From positions 1 through 36,282 of the forward strand of contig JAGOLH010000030.1 of NCBI GenBank assembly GCA_017994175.1: a stretch of DNA of 36,282 nt, given 5' to 3'. The notes under the pieces were generated by a model. It worked only from the letters and a program-made list of their open reading frames with translations. It ran no database searches and was not told where the DNA came from. Made by a program: the position numbers and the translations under genes. This DNA is from Bacteroidales bacterium. GTDB lineage: Bacteria > Bacteroidota > Bacteroidia > Bacteroidales > ML635J-15. Below, one piece after another: positions 25,406 to 35,600 of this stretch. Numbering within the stretch: position 1 is the stretch's first letter; every line of letters starts with the position of its first letter.

Positions 25406-27826
25406 TTAGTGCGATTTTTTAAAATACTGCCAGTCGATATAGTACATAAGCTTGAGTGATATGGTATTCCACTGTGGTTGCTGTAACGTGTTTGTAAAAT
25501 TTTCACCAAATCGCGGAAAGATATTTCCCGTATCGAAATACTCCATATTGTAAATGTTGTTTTTATAGGAGAAATTCAGGAAACTTCCGGGAGCAAAATT
25601 CCAACTGAACAACAAATCCACGTTAAACGCATTGAAATTGATATTTTTATCGGTAAATGTAATTTCAACAGGAGCAAGGCTTCCGTCTTCATTCAACAGG
25701 TAAAAACTTCTATAATCAACTTTGCTCCAGTAATGCCGTGCACTTAGCTGCAGATATATTTTATTTGTAAACACCCAGTTCAACCCCAAACTGCTGGTAT
25801 AAATGCCTATATTCCGTTTTCCGAAAAACACATTATCTTCCGAGTTTTCTACATAGCCATAGTCGTTCCAATCGTTGTCGGCGTTGAACGATACAATTAA
25901 AATAATATGTTTATTAAGTCTAAGCCGGGGGCTGATTTCAACGGTAAATCCCCGATAGTCGGATGTGTTCACGGTTAGATTGGCAACGAAATCAATGGCC
26001 AGTCGTTTGCGGTAATCGGTTGAAAGGTATATGTTATCGTAAAACATTTGAGGCCATTTTACAAAGCGACCCGAAACTCTGGGTTCAAAATAATCATTCG
26101 TTTTTGTCAGGTCAAAATGAAGATTATTCCATATACTCAACTGCTTTTTCGTCAGGGCATAATTCCAGAAATGCAAGTACCAGCCTGTAAATGTGTTTGG
26201 ACTGTATAGTCGCGAATATGTGGAATAAACCTCGCAAAGAATGGTGTTGAAATTTCCTTTCGGCTCAAAAATGTTATAGGCAAAACTCAAGGTCTGACTG
26301 AATTCGTTGTTTTGTTGAAGAAATCCCATAGCATTCGGATTGTATCGGTCCGATTCAACATTTACGCTGTATCCATAATTAAACGAACCATTGAATTTCC
26401 CTAGCCCGAAAGAGGTATTAAAACCACCGGGCTGTTGATTGGTATTACCACGCTTATAATAGCTCCAAGCGGCATTGGTTTTTATGCCGAATTTATTTTG
26501 CTTATCCATTAACCGGAACGAAGTTCCGAGAACGTTGGAAAGGAATCCGTTGCCCGGCTGAACTACGTTGGCATTGGTAAGGTTTACGTATGAGTTTTTA
26601 TTGAATGCTTTATCAACCACAATCATGTTATAATTTGCCCAATGCTCCGTAAGTAATTTTTCGCTTTCGCCAAGGGGGTTGGTTACACGAGCATAGGTGT
26701 TGGCGGTGATGGCATTGAAAAAACCGACGGCAAGATTGTTTTTATCGCGGCCGGTAATTTTGAAAGCATTAATCAGCCTCGATTGATTTGGATTTTTCAA
26801 TATTGTGTAGCCATCGTCGAGCAGGGTATCAACACTATTAAACCCGTCGGGGGTGCTCCCGATTCGGCGCGAATAAAACAGCCCACACTTGTTGAACAAT
26901 TCGGTGCCTTCCGTAAAAAACGGTCGCCTTTCTTCGTAATAGGTTTCATAGGGCGACAGATTCAGTACAATATTATCGGATTTCTCTTGCCCGAAGTCGG
27001 GAATCAATGTCATATCGAGTGTATAGCTTTCGCTAAGCCCAAGTTTCATGTCAAGACCGCCATTGAACGCATACGCCGGTTTGGACAACTCGGAATAATG
27101 GTTTAAATAGGCTGCCAAATAGGGAGTAAACGACAGGCGTAAAGGGGCTTCAATGTTTGATATACCATGCATTTCCGCCATTTGCTCTGTTTTAGTTCCA
27201 GATTTTTTATCTACCAGATTATAGCTTGAAACTTCGCGCGTTCTTCTAATTGATCTGTAGAAATTGATTCCCCATATCTGCGACGCATTGTTCGGAAACC
27301 GAATCGATGACCAAGGGATACGCACTTCGACCATCCACCCCGAGTCACACAACTGAACACCGCTTTCCCAAACTGCATCCCACGAATAATCACTGTCGAA
27401 GGTAGAAACACGAATATCGGTCTGTACGTTGGCAGCAGTTATCCATAACATGTATGAGTTTTGCCCGTCGTTGTTCGGGTTTAGGTCAATACCAAACATA
27501 TCGGCATTCCCGTTGTCATCGTCGCGGATGGTTGGCTCGTTGTAAATACTGTCGGGAGTATGGTCTTTCAGAAAGGCTGCAACGTATATCGCTCTGTCAT
27601 TATAAGCCACCATTACATCACTTTCTAACTGAGATTTCTGTCCATTTGTAGGCTGATACGTTAAAAAATTCGTTTGTATGGGTGCCGATTGCCAGATTCC
27701 TTCCTGTAAACTGCCGTCTATGATTATTTTTTCCGAAGTACGAACGGCAGTAACCACGCGCTTCTGCGAAAACGCATTCAGTGTGCACAGCATACAGAGG
27801 ATAAAAAAAACAGGCAACAGCTTCAT
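25406..27826 (-). CDS. DUF5916 outer-membrane protein with N-terminal CBM9-like domain
   Basis: 806 residues from the ATG at 27826, which gives signal peptide MKLLPVFFILCMLCTLNAFSQ; the in-frame ATG at 27889 would add 21 residues before it and is less likely. Residues ~25-215 form a carbohydrate-binding family 9-like sandwich: KIIIDGSLQEGIW, DRAIYVAAF, GIDLNPNNDGQ, WMVEVRIPWSSIRF and WGINFYRSIRR. Residues ~220-806 are a DUF5916-type region with alternating amphipathic strands and the family's ETYYEERRPFFTEGTELF motif near 310, probably an outer-membrane beta-barrel. The family is widespread in Bacteroidota without a settled biochemical role; glycan binding or transport is often supposed. The gene is divergent from the S37 peptidase with 189 nt between the chosen starts. 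Confidence 0.88.
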   Translation of the reverse strand: MKLLPVFFILCMLCTLNAFSQKRVVTAVRTSEKIIIDGSLQEGIWQSAPIQTNFLTYQPTNGQKSQLESDVMVAYNDRAIYVAAFLKDHTPDSIYNEPTIRDDDNGNADMFGIDLNPNNDGQNSYMLWITAANVQTDIRVSTFDSDYSWDAVWESGVQLCDSGWMVEVRIPWSSIRFPNNASQIWGINFYRSIRRTREVSSYNLVDKKSGTKTEQMAEMHGISNIEAPLRLSFTPYLAAYLNHYSELSKPAYAFNGGLDMKLGLSESYTLDMTLIPDFGQEKSDNIVLNLSPYETYYEERRPFFTEGTELFNKCGLFYSRRIGSTPDGFNSVDTLLDDGYTILKNPNQSRLINAFKITGRDKNNLAVGFFNAITANTYARVTNPLGESEKLLTEHWANYNMIVVDKAFNKNSYVNLTNANVVQPGNGFLSNVLGTSFRLMDKQNKFGIKTNAAWSYYKRGNTNQQPGGFNTSFGLGKFNGSFNYGYSVNVESDRYNPNAMGFLQQNNEFSQTLSFAYNIFEPKGNFNTILCEVYSTYSRLYSPNTFTGWYLHFWNYALTKKQLSIWNNLHFDLTKTNDYFEPRVSGRFVKWPQMFYDNIYLSTDYRKRLAIDFVANLTVNTSDYRGFTVEISPRLRLNKHIILIVSFNADNDWNDYGYVENSEDNVFFGKRNIGIYTSSLGLNWVFTNKIYLQLSARHYWSKVDYRSFYLLNEDGSLAPVEITFTDKNINFNAFNVDLLFSWNFAPGSFLNFSYKNNIYNMEYFDTGNIFPRFGENFTNTLQQPQWNTISLKLMYYIDWQYFKKSH

Positions 27827-27833
27827 TCTTTCA

Positions 27834-27864
27834 CGAAGATATTTAAAATACAATGATGGTACAA
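27834..27864 (-). promoter_or_regulatory. Weak promoter candidate for the DUF5916 gene
   Basis: On the minus strand, TTG (27864-27862) and TATCTTCG (27841-27834) are 20 nt apart. The -7 box differs from TAnnTTTG by one base. The predicted start would be almost at the ATG at 27826. Confidence 0.3.
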
Positions 27865-28015
27865 TTTGATCAAAAACAAAAACACCCAACAGTGAAAATT
27901 CTTTATGAATTATTAAAATGATCTTTTCGTTAAAATTTCAATGTAGTTTTTGTTACCTTGCCATCTGATAAAGAATAAAACTTATTGCTATCTTGGTATG
28001 CTTAAAACTAATCTT

Positions 28016-29320
28016 ATGAGAATTAAAGCCTTGTTTATCGGTGGTGCTATGTTCCTGTTACTTGGTTTTACAGGACTGGCCTCGGGCGTTGCACGTGAAC
28101 TACCGCAATACCTTCTTGCGATCCCGGAAGTGCAGGATATCGACACCCTTGAAACTTCCGATTTCTTTAGCGAAAAATACCTGGTATTGTTCAAGCAGGA
28201 AATTGATCATGGCAATCCGGATGCCGGCTACTTTACTCAACGCGTTTTTATAAGTCATTATGGTTTTAATAGTCCTGTTGTTTATACCACGGAAGGATAT
28301 ACCGGATCGTATGCAGAAATGCCGGGCTATGTCAACGAACTTTCTGCAATGTTCGAGGCAAATCAGATTGTTGTGGAGCATCGGTATTTCGATCAGTCGG
28401 TGCCGGAACCTTTCGATTGGAAATACCTTACAACCGCAAATGCTGCCGCTGATCACCACGCTGTTTTCGAAGCACTAAAGCCTGTGTATAAAGAAAAATG
28501 GATAAGCACAGGAATTAGTAAGGGTGGTGAAACAGCCATGTTGTATAATATGTACTACCCTGATGATGTTGACATTTGTGTTGCATATGTTGGACCTGTA
28601 GCTTTTGCGGTTGAAGATGGTCGCCACGAACCGTTTATTGCATCGGTCAGCACGGGGAAAGACCGTAAACGGATACTTAGTTTTCAGAAAGAAGTGCTCA
28701 AGCGCAGGAGTGAAATGATTCCCCTGCTCGAAGCCTTTTCGAAAAAAAACAAACTAACCTACAGAGTAAGCATCGATGAAGTTCTCGATTATTGTGTACT
28801 GGAATTTTCGTTTGCATTTTGGCAATGGGGCGCATCTCCGGCAACAATACCCGGCACAAAAGCATCCACTCAGGAGCTTTTTCGGTATCTGGTAATGATT
28901 GCCTCCCCCGATTATTTTGCCATTGAAGGAATTGAACCAACTCTACCCTTCTTCTATCAGGCAGCACGTGAACTGGGGTATTATGGTTATGATGTGAAAC
29001 CATTTAAAAAATACCTGAGCATCAGTAGTGCTGAAGGATATCTTTATACAATATTTCTGCCTCCTGATTTGAAGGTTGATTTTATTCCCGAAACTTCGCA
29101 AAAACTTGCCGATTACATGCAACACAAGGCTCACCATACAATACTTATTTATGGTGAATTTGACCCTTGGTCAGCAGCAGCAGTCGACGTGTCGCAAAAC
29201 CCAAATGTTTTGAAAGTGATTTCCCCTGCGGGTTCGCACATGGCCAGAATCAAAAACCTACCAAAAATTCAACATGATAAAGTGATTAATACAATCACTC
29301 AATGGCTTAACGAGAAGTAG
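28016..29320 (+). CDS. Secreted S37 (PS-10) family serine peptidase, tripeptidyl-aminopeptidase-like
   Basis: 434 residues from the ATG at 28016 (MRIKALF); in-frame starts at 27998 and 27950 also precede the hydrophobic signal segment FLLLGFTGLASG. It has an alpha/beta-hydrolase core. The nucleophile motif is TGISKGGE (Ser168), followed by YYPDDVDICVAYVGPV, a stretch typical of peptidase family S37 (Streptomyces tripeptidyl aminopeptidase relatives). The acid lies in YGEFDPWS (Asp383) and the His in GSHMARI (His408), so the triad is complete. VVEHRYFDQSVPEPFDWKYL near residue 120 is also family-like. Proteins of this group remove di- or tripeptides, often proline-linked, from peptide N-termini outside the cytoplasm. 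The substrate here is unknown, though proline-rich peptide breakdown would suit the proline dehydrogenase in the same window. Confidence 0.85.
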   Translation: MRIKALFIGGAMFLLLGFTGLASGVARELPQYLLAIPEVQDIDTLETSDFFSEKYLVLFKQEIDHGNPDAGYFTQRVFISHYGFNSPVVYTTEGYTGSYAEMPGYVNELSAMFEANQIVVEHRYFDQSVPEPFDWKYLTTANAAADHHAVFEALKPVYKEKWISTGISKGGETAMLYNMYYPDDVDICVAYVGPVAFAVEDGRHEPFIASVSTGKDRKRILSFQKEVLKRRSEMIPLLEAFSKKNKLTYRVSIDEVLDYCVLEFSFAFWQWGASPATIPGTKASTQELFRYLVMIASPDYFAIEGIEPTLPFFYQAARELGYYGYDVKPFKKYLSISSAEGYLYTIFLPPDLKVDFIPETSQKLADYMQHKAHHTILIYGEFDPWSAAAVDVSQNPNVLKVISPAGSHMARIKNLPKIQHDKVINTITQWLNEK

Positions 29321-29321
29321 C

Positions 29322-29339
29322 CCCCTCTGTTTGCAGGGG
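29322..29339 (+). terminator. Short hairpin right after the S37 gene
   Basis: CCCCT at 29322-29326 pairs with AGGGG at 29335-29339 around an 8-nt loop, 1 nt after the stop codon. No T-run follows, so termination is uncertain. Confidence 0.3.
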
Positions 29340-29350
29340 TAATCGATTGC

Positions 29351-29370
29351 AACAATATTAAATATTTGTT
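29351..29370. promoter_or_regulatory. Imperfect AT-rich inverted repeat upstream of the tetR gene
   Basis: AACAATATT and AATATTTGTT face each other with one extra base in the right arm. The element lies 30 nt upstream of the -33 box of the tetR promoter. It could be an operator for the TetR-type regulator, but AT-rich chance is a real alternative. Confidence 0.25.
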
Positions 29371-29399
29371 AAAATCGTCATTTATGATTAATAAAACTA

Positions 29400-29428
29400 T
29401 TGAAACTAAAAAAAGTTTTTTAGTTTTG
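29400..29428 (+). promoter_or_regulatory. Bacteroidota-type promoter for the tetR-efflux operon
   Basis: TTG at 29400-29402, an 18-nt spacer and TAGTTTTG at 29421-29428 fit the consensus. The predicted start near 29435 leaves a leader of about 11 nt before the ATG at 29446. Confidence 0.6.
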
Positions 29429-29445
29429 CGTGATTAATTATTGTG

Positions 29446-30057
29446 ATGGACACCCGATTAAGAATACTGAAGGAAGCCGGAATCCTGTTTTCGCGCATGG
29501 GAATACGTGCCGTAACCATGGACTACATTGCGTGTCAGCTCGGTGTTTCGAAGCGGACGATATATGAATTGTTTTCCGATAAGGACGACCTGTTGTTTCA
29601 GGCTATTTCCGAAGGAATGAATTATCATAAAGAGCAGATGATTGCTATGATTGAATCATCGGAAAACGTAATAGATGCAATATTTAAATTTGCAGTATTT
29701 CATAATAGAATAATCGAGAAGATTCACCCGATGTTTCTGGAGGATTTAAAAAAGTATCACAGCAACGTTTATAATTCACTGAATAACAACAGAGTATTTG
29801 ACGATGACACTATTTTGGAGCATATGTTGAATAGGGGGATTATTGACGGAATGTTCCGTTCTGATATAAGTGTGAAACTTGCCGGAGTTTTTATGCGGCA
29901 GACCGTAAAGTTTTGCTCTTTGCAACATAACGATGGAGAAAATCAGTTTACAAAGGAAGATATCAGTAACACAATATTTCTTCCCTATTTACGGGGGATT
30001 TGTACTGAAGAAGGTTTGACAATACTAAATAATTTTAAAGCCGATGCCTTGTATTGA
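29446..30057 (+). CDS. TetR/AcrR-family transcriptional regulator
   Basis: 203 residues from the ATG at 29446; an in-frame GTG immediately before it (29443) is less likely. The N-terminal ~55 residues form a TetR-type DNA-binding domain: RLRILKEAGILFSRMGIRAVTM, then helix-turn-helix YIACQLGVSKRTIYELFSDKDDLL, ending in the typical F..K..L pattern. The C-terminal ~145 residues are the helical ligand and dimer domain, with no family-specific motif I recognise. It is the first gene of the efflux operon 29446-36115 and probably represses it, being relieved by a pump substrate. That role is inferred from position, as with AcrR. The gap to the outer-membrane factor gene is 101 nt and contains a hairpin and a second -7 box. 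Confidence 0.88.
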   Translation: MDTRLRILKEAGILFSRMGIRAVTMDYIACQLGVSKRTIYELFSDKDDLLFQAISEGMNYHKEQMIAMIESSENVIDAIFKFAVFHNRIIEKIHPMFLEDLKKYHSNVYNSLNNNRVFDDDTILEHMLNRGIIDGMFRSDISVKLAGVFMRQTVKFCSLQHNDGENQFTKEDISNTIFLPYLRGICTEEGLTILNNFKADALY

Positions 30058-30068
30058 TGGAATCGTAA

Positions 30069-30096
30069 TTTACCGCTGCCTTGAGGCAGTTTACCG
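30069..30096. promoter_or_regulatory. Hairpin with flanking direct repeats between tetR and efflux genes
   Basis: CTGCC (30076-30080) and GGCAG (30085-30089) are inverted copies around TTGA, and the unit is bracketed by two TTTACCG copies (30069-30075 and 30090-30096). It sits 31 nt upstream of the -7 box at 30127. It may be the regulator's operator or an attenuating RNA hairpin; no T-run follows. Confidence 0.35.
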
Positions 30097-30126
30097 AATA
30101 TCGAAGTGATTGATATATTGCAGACA

Positions 30127-30134
30127 TATTTTTG
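30127..30134 (+). promoter_or_regulatory. -7 box upstream of the outer-membrane factor gene
   Basis: TATTTTTG matches TAnnTTTG. The nearest TTG upstream (30110-30112) is only 14 nt away. The predicted start near 30141 would give a leader of about 18 nt to the ATG at 30159, so the pump genes could be transcribed apart from tetR. Confidence 0.4.
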
Positions 30135-30158
30135 TTGTTTTTTGAAAAAAGATTTAAG

Positions 30159-31544
30159 ATGAAAAGAAGAATAATATTTACGGTACTATTGTTAGGGTGG
30201 TTAACAATAGGTGGATTTTCGCAAACCAGCACAACCCTCTCTCTCAGCCTTGACCAGGCCAGAGAATATGCACTCGAGCACAACCGTGTACTTAAAAATG
30301 CACAATACGATGTCGCCATTTCGAAGAAGCAGATTTGGGCAAATATTGCGCAGGGCTTGCCTCAAGCCGAAGGGAGCATTGATTATACCGATTTTTTCAA
30401 TTACGAAGTGGAACTCAATTTTGGTGGCGGAGGCGGAACTCCCGATATCGACTTTACAAAGCTCGACGCCGGCGACCTCGAAATACTGAGTTTGTTGAAT
30501 CAAATGATGGGAAGCGGTACGAGTACAATCAAAATGGACAACTCGTCTTCGGCCAAATTTCAGGTTTCTCAGCTCGTTTTTTCGGGGCAGTATCTGGTGG
30601 GACTTAAGATTGCCAAAATAGCACATCACCTGACAGAACTTGCCCTCGAAAGTACCGAGGCTGATATTATCGAAGCGGTTACATCATCATATTATATTGC
30701 GCTGGTTACCATCGAGTCGTCTAAAACACTCGATGCCAGTATCGAAAACCTGAATAAAACTTTGGCCCAAACCAAGGTAATGCTGGCAGCAGGTATGGCC
30801 GAACAGGTAGATGTGGATCAGTTGGAATTGGCGGTAATGATGCTTCAGAATACAAAAAGTCAGATGCAGCGCGCTGTTGAGATGAGTTATAACCTGATTC
30901 GTTTTCAACTCGGTGTTGATGCAAATACCGAAATAGTTCTTACCGAATCACTCGACGACATCATTGGTCAAATCAACTTTCAGGCATTGGCCGGCGATTC
31001 CTTTGTGCTCGAAAATAATCCTACTTACAAAATGCTGCTGACTCAGGAAGAAATGACCGGGAAAATGATGCAGCTCGAAAAATGGAATTACGCACCAACC
31101 ATTGTCGGTTTCTACAGCTACAACGAAAAATTGATTACCACCGATTTCGATATGAACCCCAAACATATTGCCGGTATTACCATGACCATCCCGATTTTCT
31201 CGAGCGGTATGCGGAATGCCAAAGTACAGCAAAAGAAAATTGAATTCGAAAAATCAAAAAACACACGCCTCATGGTGCAGGATCAATTGCTGATGCAGGA
31301 GAAACAATACCGTTTCGATTTGATTAGTGCCATAGAACAATATGAATTACAAAAGCGAGGTATTGATGTGGCAAAGCGTATTTACGATAATACCGAAGTA
31401 AAGTATACCCATGGTGTTGCCAGTAGTTTGCAGCTTACTCAGGCCAGCGACAACTACCTTAAAGCACAGAATAATTACATCTCGGCGCTGATGAACCTGC
31501 TTCAGGCCAAGAACAATTTCGATAAACTGTTAAACAATTTGTAA
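30159..31544 (+). CDS. TolC-family outer-membrane efflux protein
   Basis: 461 residues from the ATG at 30159 (MKRRIIF); a TTG-initiated frame from 30132 would add nine residues before the signal peptide. The signal ends at GGFSQ. The mature protein shows two long helical hairpin repeats of the outer-membrane-efflux-protein family: LSLSLDQAREYALEHNRVLKNA at the start, VQVTQ-like FQVSQLVFSGQYLVGLKIAK near 145, QVDVDQLELAVM near 220, and in the second half VPIFSSGMRNAKVQQKKIEFEKS, YTHGVASSLQLTQASDNYLKAQNNYISALMNLLQAKNNFDKLL. It should form the trimeric outer-membrane channel that docks onto the adaptor and RND pump encoded just downstream. The adaptor gene starts 23 nt after the stop. A Gly-rich insert lies near residues 90-100. 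Confidence 0.92.
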   Translation: MKRRIIFTVLLLGWLTIGGFSQTSTTLSLSLDQAREYALEHNRVLKNAQYDVAISKKQIWANIAQGLPQAEGSIDYTDFFNYEVELNFGGGGGTPDIDFTKLDAGDLEILSLLNQMMGSGTSTIKMDNSSSAKFQVSQLVFSGQYLVGLKIAKIAHHLTELALESTEADIIEAVTSSYYIALVTIESSKTLDASIENLNKTLAQTKVMLAAGMAEQVDVDQLELAVMMLQNTKSQMQRAVEMSYNLIRFQLGVDANTEIVLTESLDDIIGQINFQALAGDSFVLENNPTYKMLLTQEEMTGKMMQLEKWNYAPTIVGFYSYNEKLITTDFDMNPKHIAGITMTIPIFSSGMRNAKVQQKKIEFEKSKNTRLMVQDQLLMQEKQYRFDLISAIEQYELQKRGIDVAKRIYDNTEVKYTHGVASSLQLTQASDNYLKAQNNYISALMNLLQAKNNFDKLLNNL

Positions 31545-31567
31545 ATTTTTTAAATAGCGAACAAGCA

Positions 31568-32632
31568 ATGAATACAACTAAATCATTTTTATTGGCAGGA
31601 GCAGCGGTAGTATTGCTGTTGATGTCGTCGTGCGGTTCTAAAAAAGGTTCCGATAGTAATGCCCAAACAGCTGCCGACTCGGTGAAGCAGATTAAAACGG
31701 TAAAACTGTTGACCCTTTCAAAAACCGAGGTTATGCGAAATCTTGAGTATACAGCGAGTATTTCACCCTACGAAGAATTGTATATGGCGCCCGCCCAACC
31801 GGGTAGAATCACTAAAATAAATGTCGAAATTGGCGACCGCGTGAGTAAGGGCCAGATAATTGCCGAAATGGACAAAACTACCCTGAATCAGGCCGAATTG
31901 CAGTTGATTAATCTCGAAAAAGATTATAAGCGCCTCGATACTCTCATGCAGGTAGGTGGTGTTGCCGCTCAGCAATACGACCAGATAAAGACCCAATTGA
32001 ATGTAACCCGCAACAATGTGGAGTTCTTACGCGATAATGTGGTTCTGAAGTCACCTTTTACCGGAATTATTACCGCCAAATATTTCGAAAATGGCGAACT
32101 CTACAGCGGAGCACCCAACACACAGGTTGGTAAAGCAGCCTTGGTGATAATTCAGCAGATAAACCCATTGAAGGCCACCATTGCAATATCAGAAAAATAT
32201 TATCCTATCGTAAAAACCGGAATGGAGGCTGTGCTGACCTGTGATATCTATCCCGGAGAAATATTTAAAGGTAAAATCAGTCTGATACATCCCACCATCA
32301 ACGCAATGAGCCGTACTTTCAATGTTGAGGTACAGATTCCGAATGGAAACGAAAAACTACGCCCCGGAATGTTTGCCAAAGTAAATGTTAGTGTTGGTAA
32401 AGAAGAGGCCATGGTGGTGCCGGTAACTTCGGTGCTCGTTCAGGAAGGTACCAACATCCGCTATGTTTTTGTTTACATCGATGGTAAGGCCAAACGGGTG
32501 AATGTTGAGACCGGAAAACGATTCGACGATAAAATCGAGATTTTTTCTGACAACCTGAAGGAAGGCGATAAAATTATCGTTGCCGGACAGAATAAATTGC
32601 TCGAAGGCGATGTGGTAACCGTGGTCGAATAG
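31568..32632 (+). CDS. RND efflux periplasmic adaptor lipoprotein (membrane-fusion protein)
   Basis: 354 residues with lipobox MSSC (Cys22), so it is anchored to a membrane by lipid, as are AcrA-type adaptors. In order: a beta-barrel/lipoyl half (PAQPGRITKINVEIGDRVSKGQIIAEMD, ~67-94); a short coiled-coil hairpin (~95-150, QAELQLINLEKDYKRLDTL); the second lipoyl half (VVLKSPFTGIITAKYFENGELY, ~155-176); the beta-barrel (~190-270); and a membrane-proximal domain (VVPVTSVLVQEGTNIRYVFV). The hairpin is short compared with AcrA. It links the pump and the TolC-like channel. The RND gene follows after 32 nt. Confidence 0.93.
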   Translation: MNTTKSFLLAGAAVVLLLMSSCGSKKGSDSNAQTAADSVKQIKTVKLLTLSKTEVMRNLEYTASISPYEELYMAPAQPGRITKINVEIGDRVSKGQIIAEMDKTTLNQAELQLINLEKDYKRLDTLMQVGGVAAQQYDQIKTQLNVTRNNVEFLRDNVVLKSPFTGIITAKYFENGELYSGAPNTQVGKAALVIIQQINPLKATIAISEKYYPIVKTGMEAVLTCDIYPGEIFKGKISLIHPTINAMSRTFNVEVQIPNGNEKLRPGMFAKVNVSVGKEEAMVVPVTSVLVQEGTNIRYVFVYIDGKAKRVNVETGKRFDDKIEIFSDNLKEGDKIIVAGQNKLLEGDVVTVVE

Positions 32633-32664
32633 GAGCGCATAAAATTTTTTAAAAATCAGGAATT

Positions 32665-35600
32665 ATGAGTATTTATAGTAGTGCAGTAAAAAAACCGATT
32701 ACAACCATAATGATATTTCTGGCTGTAATCATCTTCGGGTTGTATTCGCTTACCCGTCTGCCCATCGATTTATATCCCGAAGTAGAGCTTCCGGCAATTT
32801 CGGTAGTTACAATCTACGCGGGAGCCAATGCCTCCGATATCGAAACCAACGTGTCGAAACCCATCGAAGATGCTTGCAACTCGGTCGAAAATCTGAAGGA
32901 AATAAACTCCACTTCACGCGACAATATGTCGATTGTTACCCTGGAATTCGAATGGGAAACCAACCTTGATGAAGCGGCCAACAATATCAGAAACTCACTC
33001 GAATTTGTGAAGAAAAACTTACCTGATGGGGCCGAAACACCCATAATTTACAAATTCAACAGCAGTATGATGCCCATACTGTTATATTCGGTGGTCGCCA
33101 AAGAAAGCTATCCGGGTATCGAAAAACTGCTCGATGAAAAACTGGTTAACCGCCTCAATCGCATCGACGGAGTTGGATCTGTATTTATTGCCGGTGCTCC
33201 CGGAAGGGCAGTGTATGTTGAAGTCGATCCACGCAAAATTGAAGCCTATAATATGTCGGTCGAAATGATAGGCGGAATCCTTCAGGCTGAGAACTTTAAC
33301 CTGCCGGCCGGTAATGTCGAAATGGGTCAGATGGATTATCAGCTTAAAGTGGAAGGCGAATTCGCCAACAGCGATCAGGTGAAGGAAGTGGTGTTGGGCA
33401 GTTTCAACGGACAGACCATCTACCTGAAAGATGTGGCCACGGTGCGCGATACGGTAAAGGATATGTCGCTCGACGAAAGAATTAACGGGGTGCAGGGTAT
33501 CAGAATGTTTATCATGAAGCAGTCGGGAGGTAACACCATTGCCGTTGCCCGTGATGTGAAAAAAGAACTCGAAGAAATAAAGAAAACCCTGCCGCCTGAT
33601 GTAAAAATCGAACCCATATTCGACTCGTCAGAATTTATTACCCATTCGGTAAACAACCTGTCGGAAACACTACTTTATGCATTGCTCTTTGTGGTGCTCG
33701 TTGTGCTGTTTTTCCTCGGACGCTGGAGGGCTACGTTTATTATAGTGCTTACCATTCCTATATCGCTGATCGTTGCGTTCATCTACCTGTCGGTAACGGG
33801 GAGTTCTATTAATATTATTTCGCTGGCATCGCTCTCAATTGCTATTGGGATGGTGGTTGACGACGCCATTGTGGTACTCGAAAATATTACAAAACATATC
33901 GAAAGGGGAGCAACACCCCGCGAAGCCGCTCTGTACGCCACCAACGAAGTGTGGCTGGCGGTAATCGTAACAACCCTGGTGGTACTTGCAGTATTCCTGC
34001 CATTGACGTTTGTAAGTGGTATGACCGGTGTGTTGTTCCGTCAGCTGGGTTGGATTGTTTCGATAGTAGTAACCACCTCTACACTGGCGGCCATTACCCT
34101 TACCCCCATGCTCAGCTCGCTGATGCTGCGCCTGCGTCCACCCAAGAAGGACAAAAAATTTAGTTATAACAATACTATAAGGCGTTTTCTTGATGTAGTT
34201 GACAGAGGGTATGAAAAACTTATCCGCTGGAGCTTGCGCCATAAAATTATTGTGCTCGGATCTGCACTGGTAATCTTTCTTTCGTCGTTTGCCCTGATGC
34301 CTTACATCGGCACAGAGTTTATCCCGCAATCGGACCAAAGTATGGTAACTGCAAAAATAGAGCTTCAGACAGGTACCCGTGTCGAAGAATCAGCCAAGGT
34401 GGTGAAGCAGGTTGAAGAGATAATTAAAACACGGTATGGCAGTGAAGTAGAGTTGGTTTCAACCTCAGCTGGTAGCAACGATGCCAATGGTGTTGCCGCT
34501 ATCCGGAGTTCTTCAGGGTCGCACATTATAAACGTACAACTTCGTCTGGTCGATATCAATAAACGAAATCGTACATGCTGGGAAATTGGTGACGACTTAA
34601 GGGCTCAGTTGGCTTTGATTCCCGAAATTGTGAATTATAGCCTGGCATTTTCGAGTGGTATGGGTGGGTTTGGCAGCCAGGGTATTGAGGTCGAAATTTT
34701 TAGTTACGACTTTGATGTGACCAACAAACTTGCGTCTGAACTGTCGGAGAATATCAAAAAGCTCGAAGGTGCCCGCGACGTAACTATAAGCCGCGAAAAA
34801 TCAAAGCCTGAACTTACGGTGGTGCTCGATCGTGAAAAACTGGCACAATATGGACTCAATACAGCCAGTGTTTCGATGGCAGTGCGTAACAGGGTGCTTG
34901 GATACACCGCCACAAAATTCCGGGAACAAGGCGATGAGTACGATGTAATCGTGCGTCTCAAGGAAGATTACCGGGGTTCAATCAGCGATATCGAAAACAT
35001 TACACTCATGAATGCACAGGGTGTTAAAGTGCGCCTTTCCGAAGTAGGCAAGGTGGTGGAACAATGGTCGCCACCTACCATTGCCCGCCGCCAGAAGGAA
35101 AGGATAGTTTCGGTAACCGTACAACCCTATAAGGTTTCGATGGGTGAACTGGCTGCACAAATTCAGAAAATCGTTGATAATACCGATAAACCCGGCGATG
35201 TGATGATTACCGTGGGCGGGTCATACGAAGAACAACAGGACTCGTTTGCCGACCTCGGTTTGCTGCTGGTGATTTCGCTCTTGCTGGTATTTATTGTAAT
35301 GGCTTCGCAGTTCGAATCCTTTAAAATGCCATTGATTATTATGTTTTCAATTCCATTTTCGTTCTCAGGCGTTATTTTCGCCTTGTTTATTACGGGAACA
35401 ACCCTGAGCGTTATTGCTGCGTTGGGTGCTGTATTACTCATTGGTATTGTGGTGAAGAATGCCATCGTGTTGGTTGACTATATCAACCTGATGCGTGACA
35501 GGGAATACGACCTGTATGATGCTATTGCTCTGTCAGGTAAGTCCAGATTGCGTCCGGTGCTAATGACAGCCCTTACAACTATTTTGGGTCTTCTGCCAAT

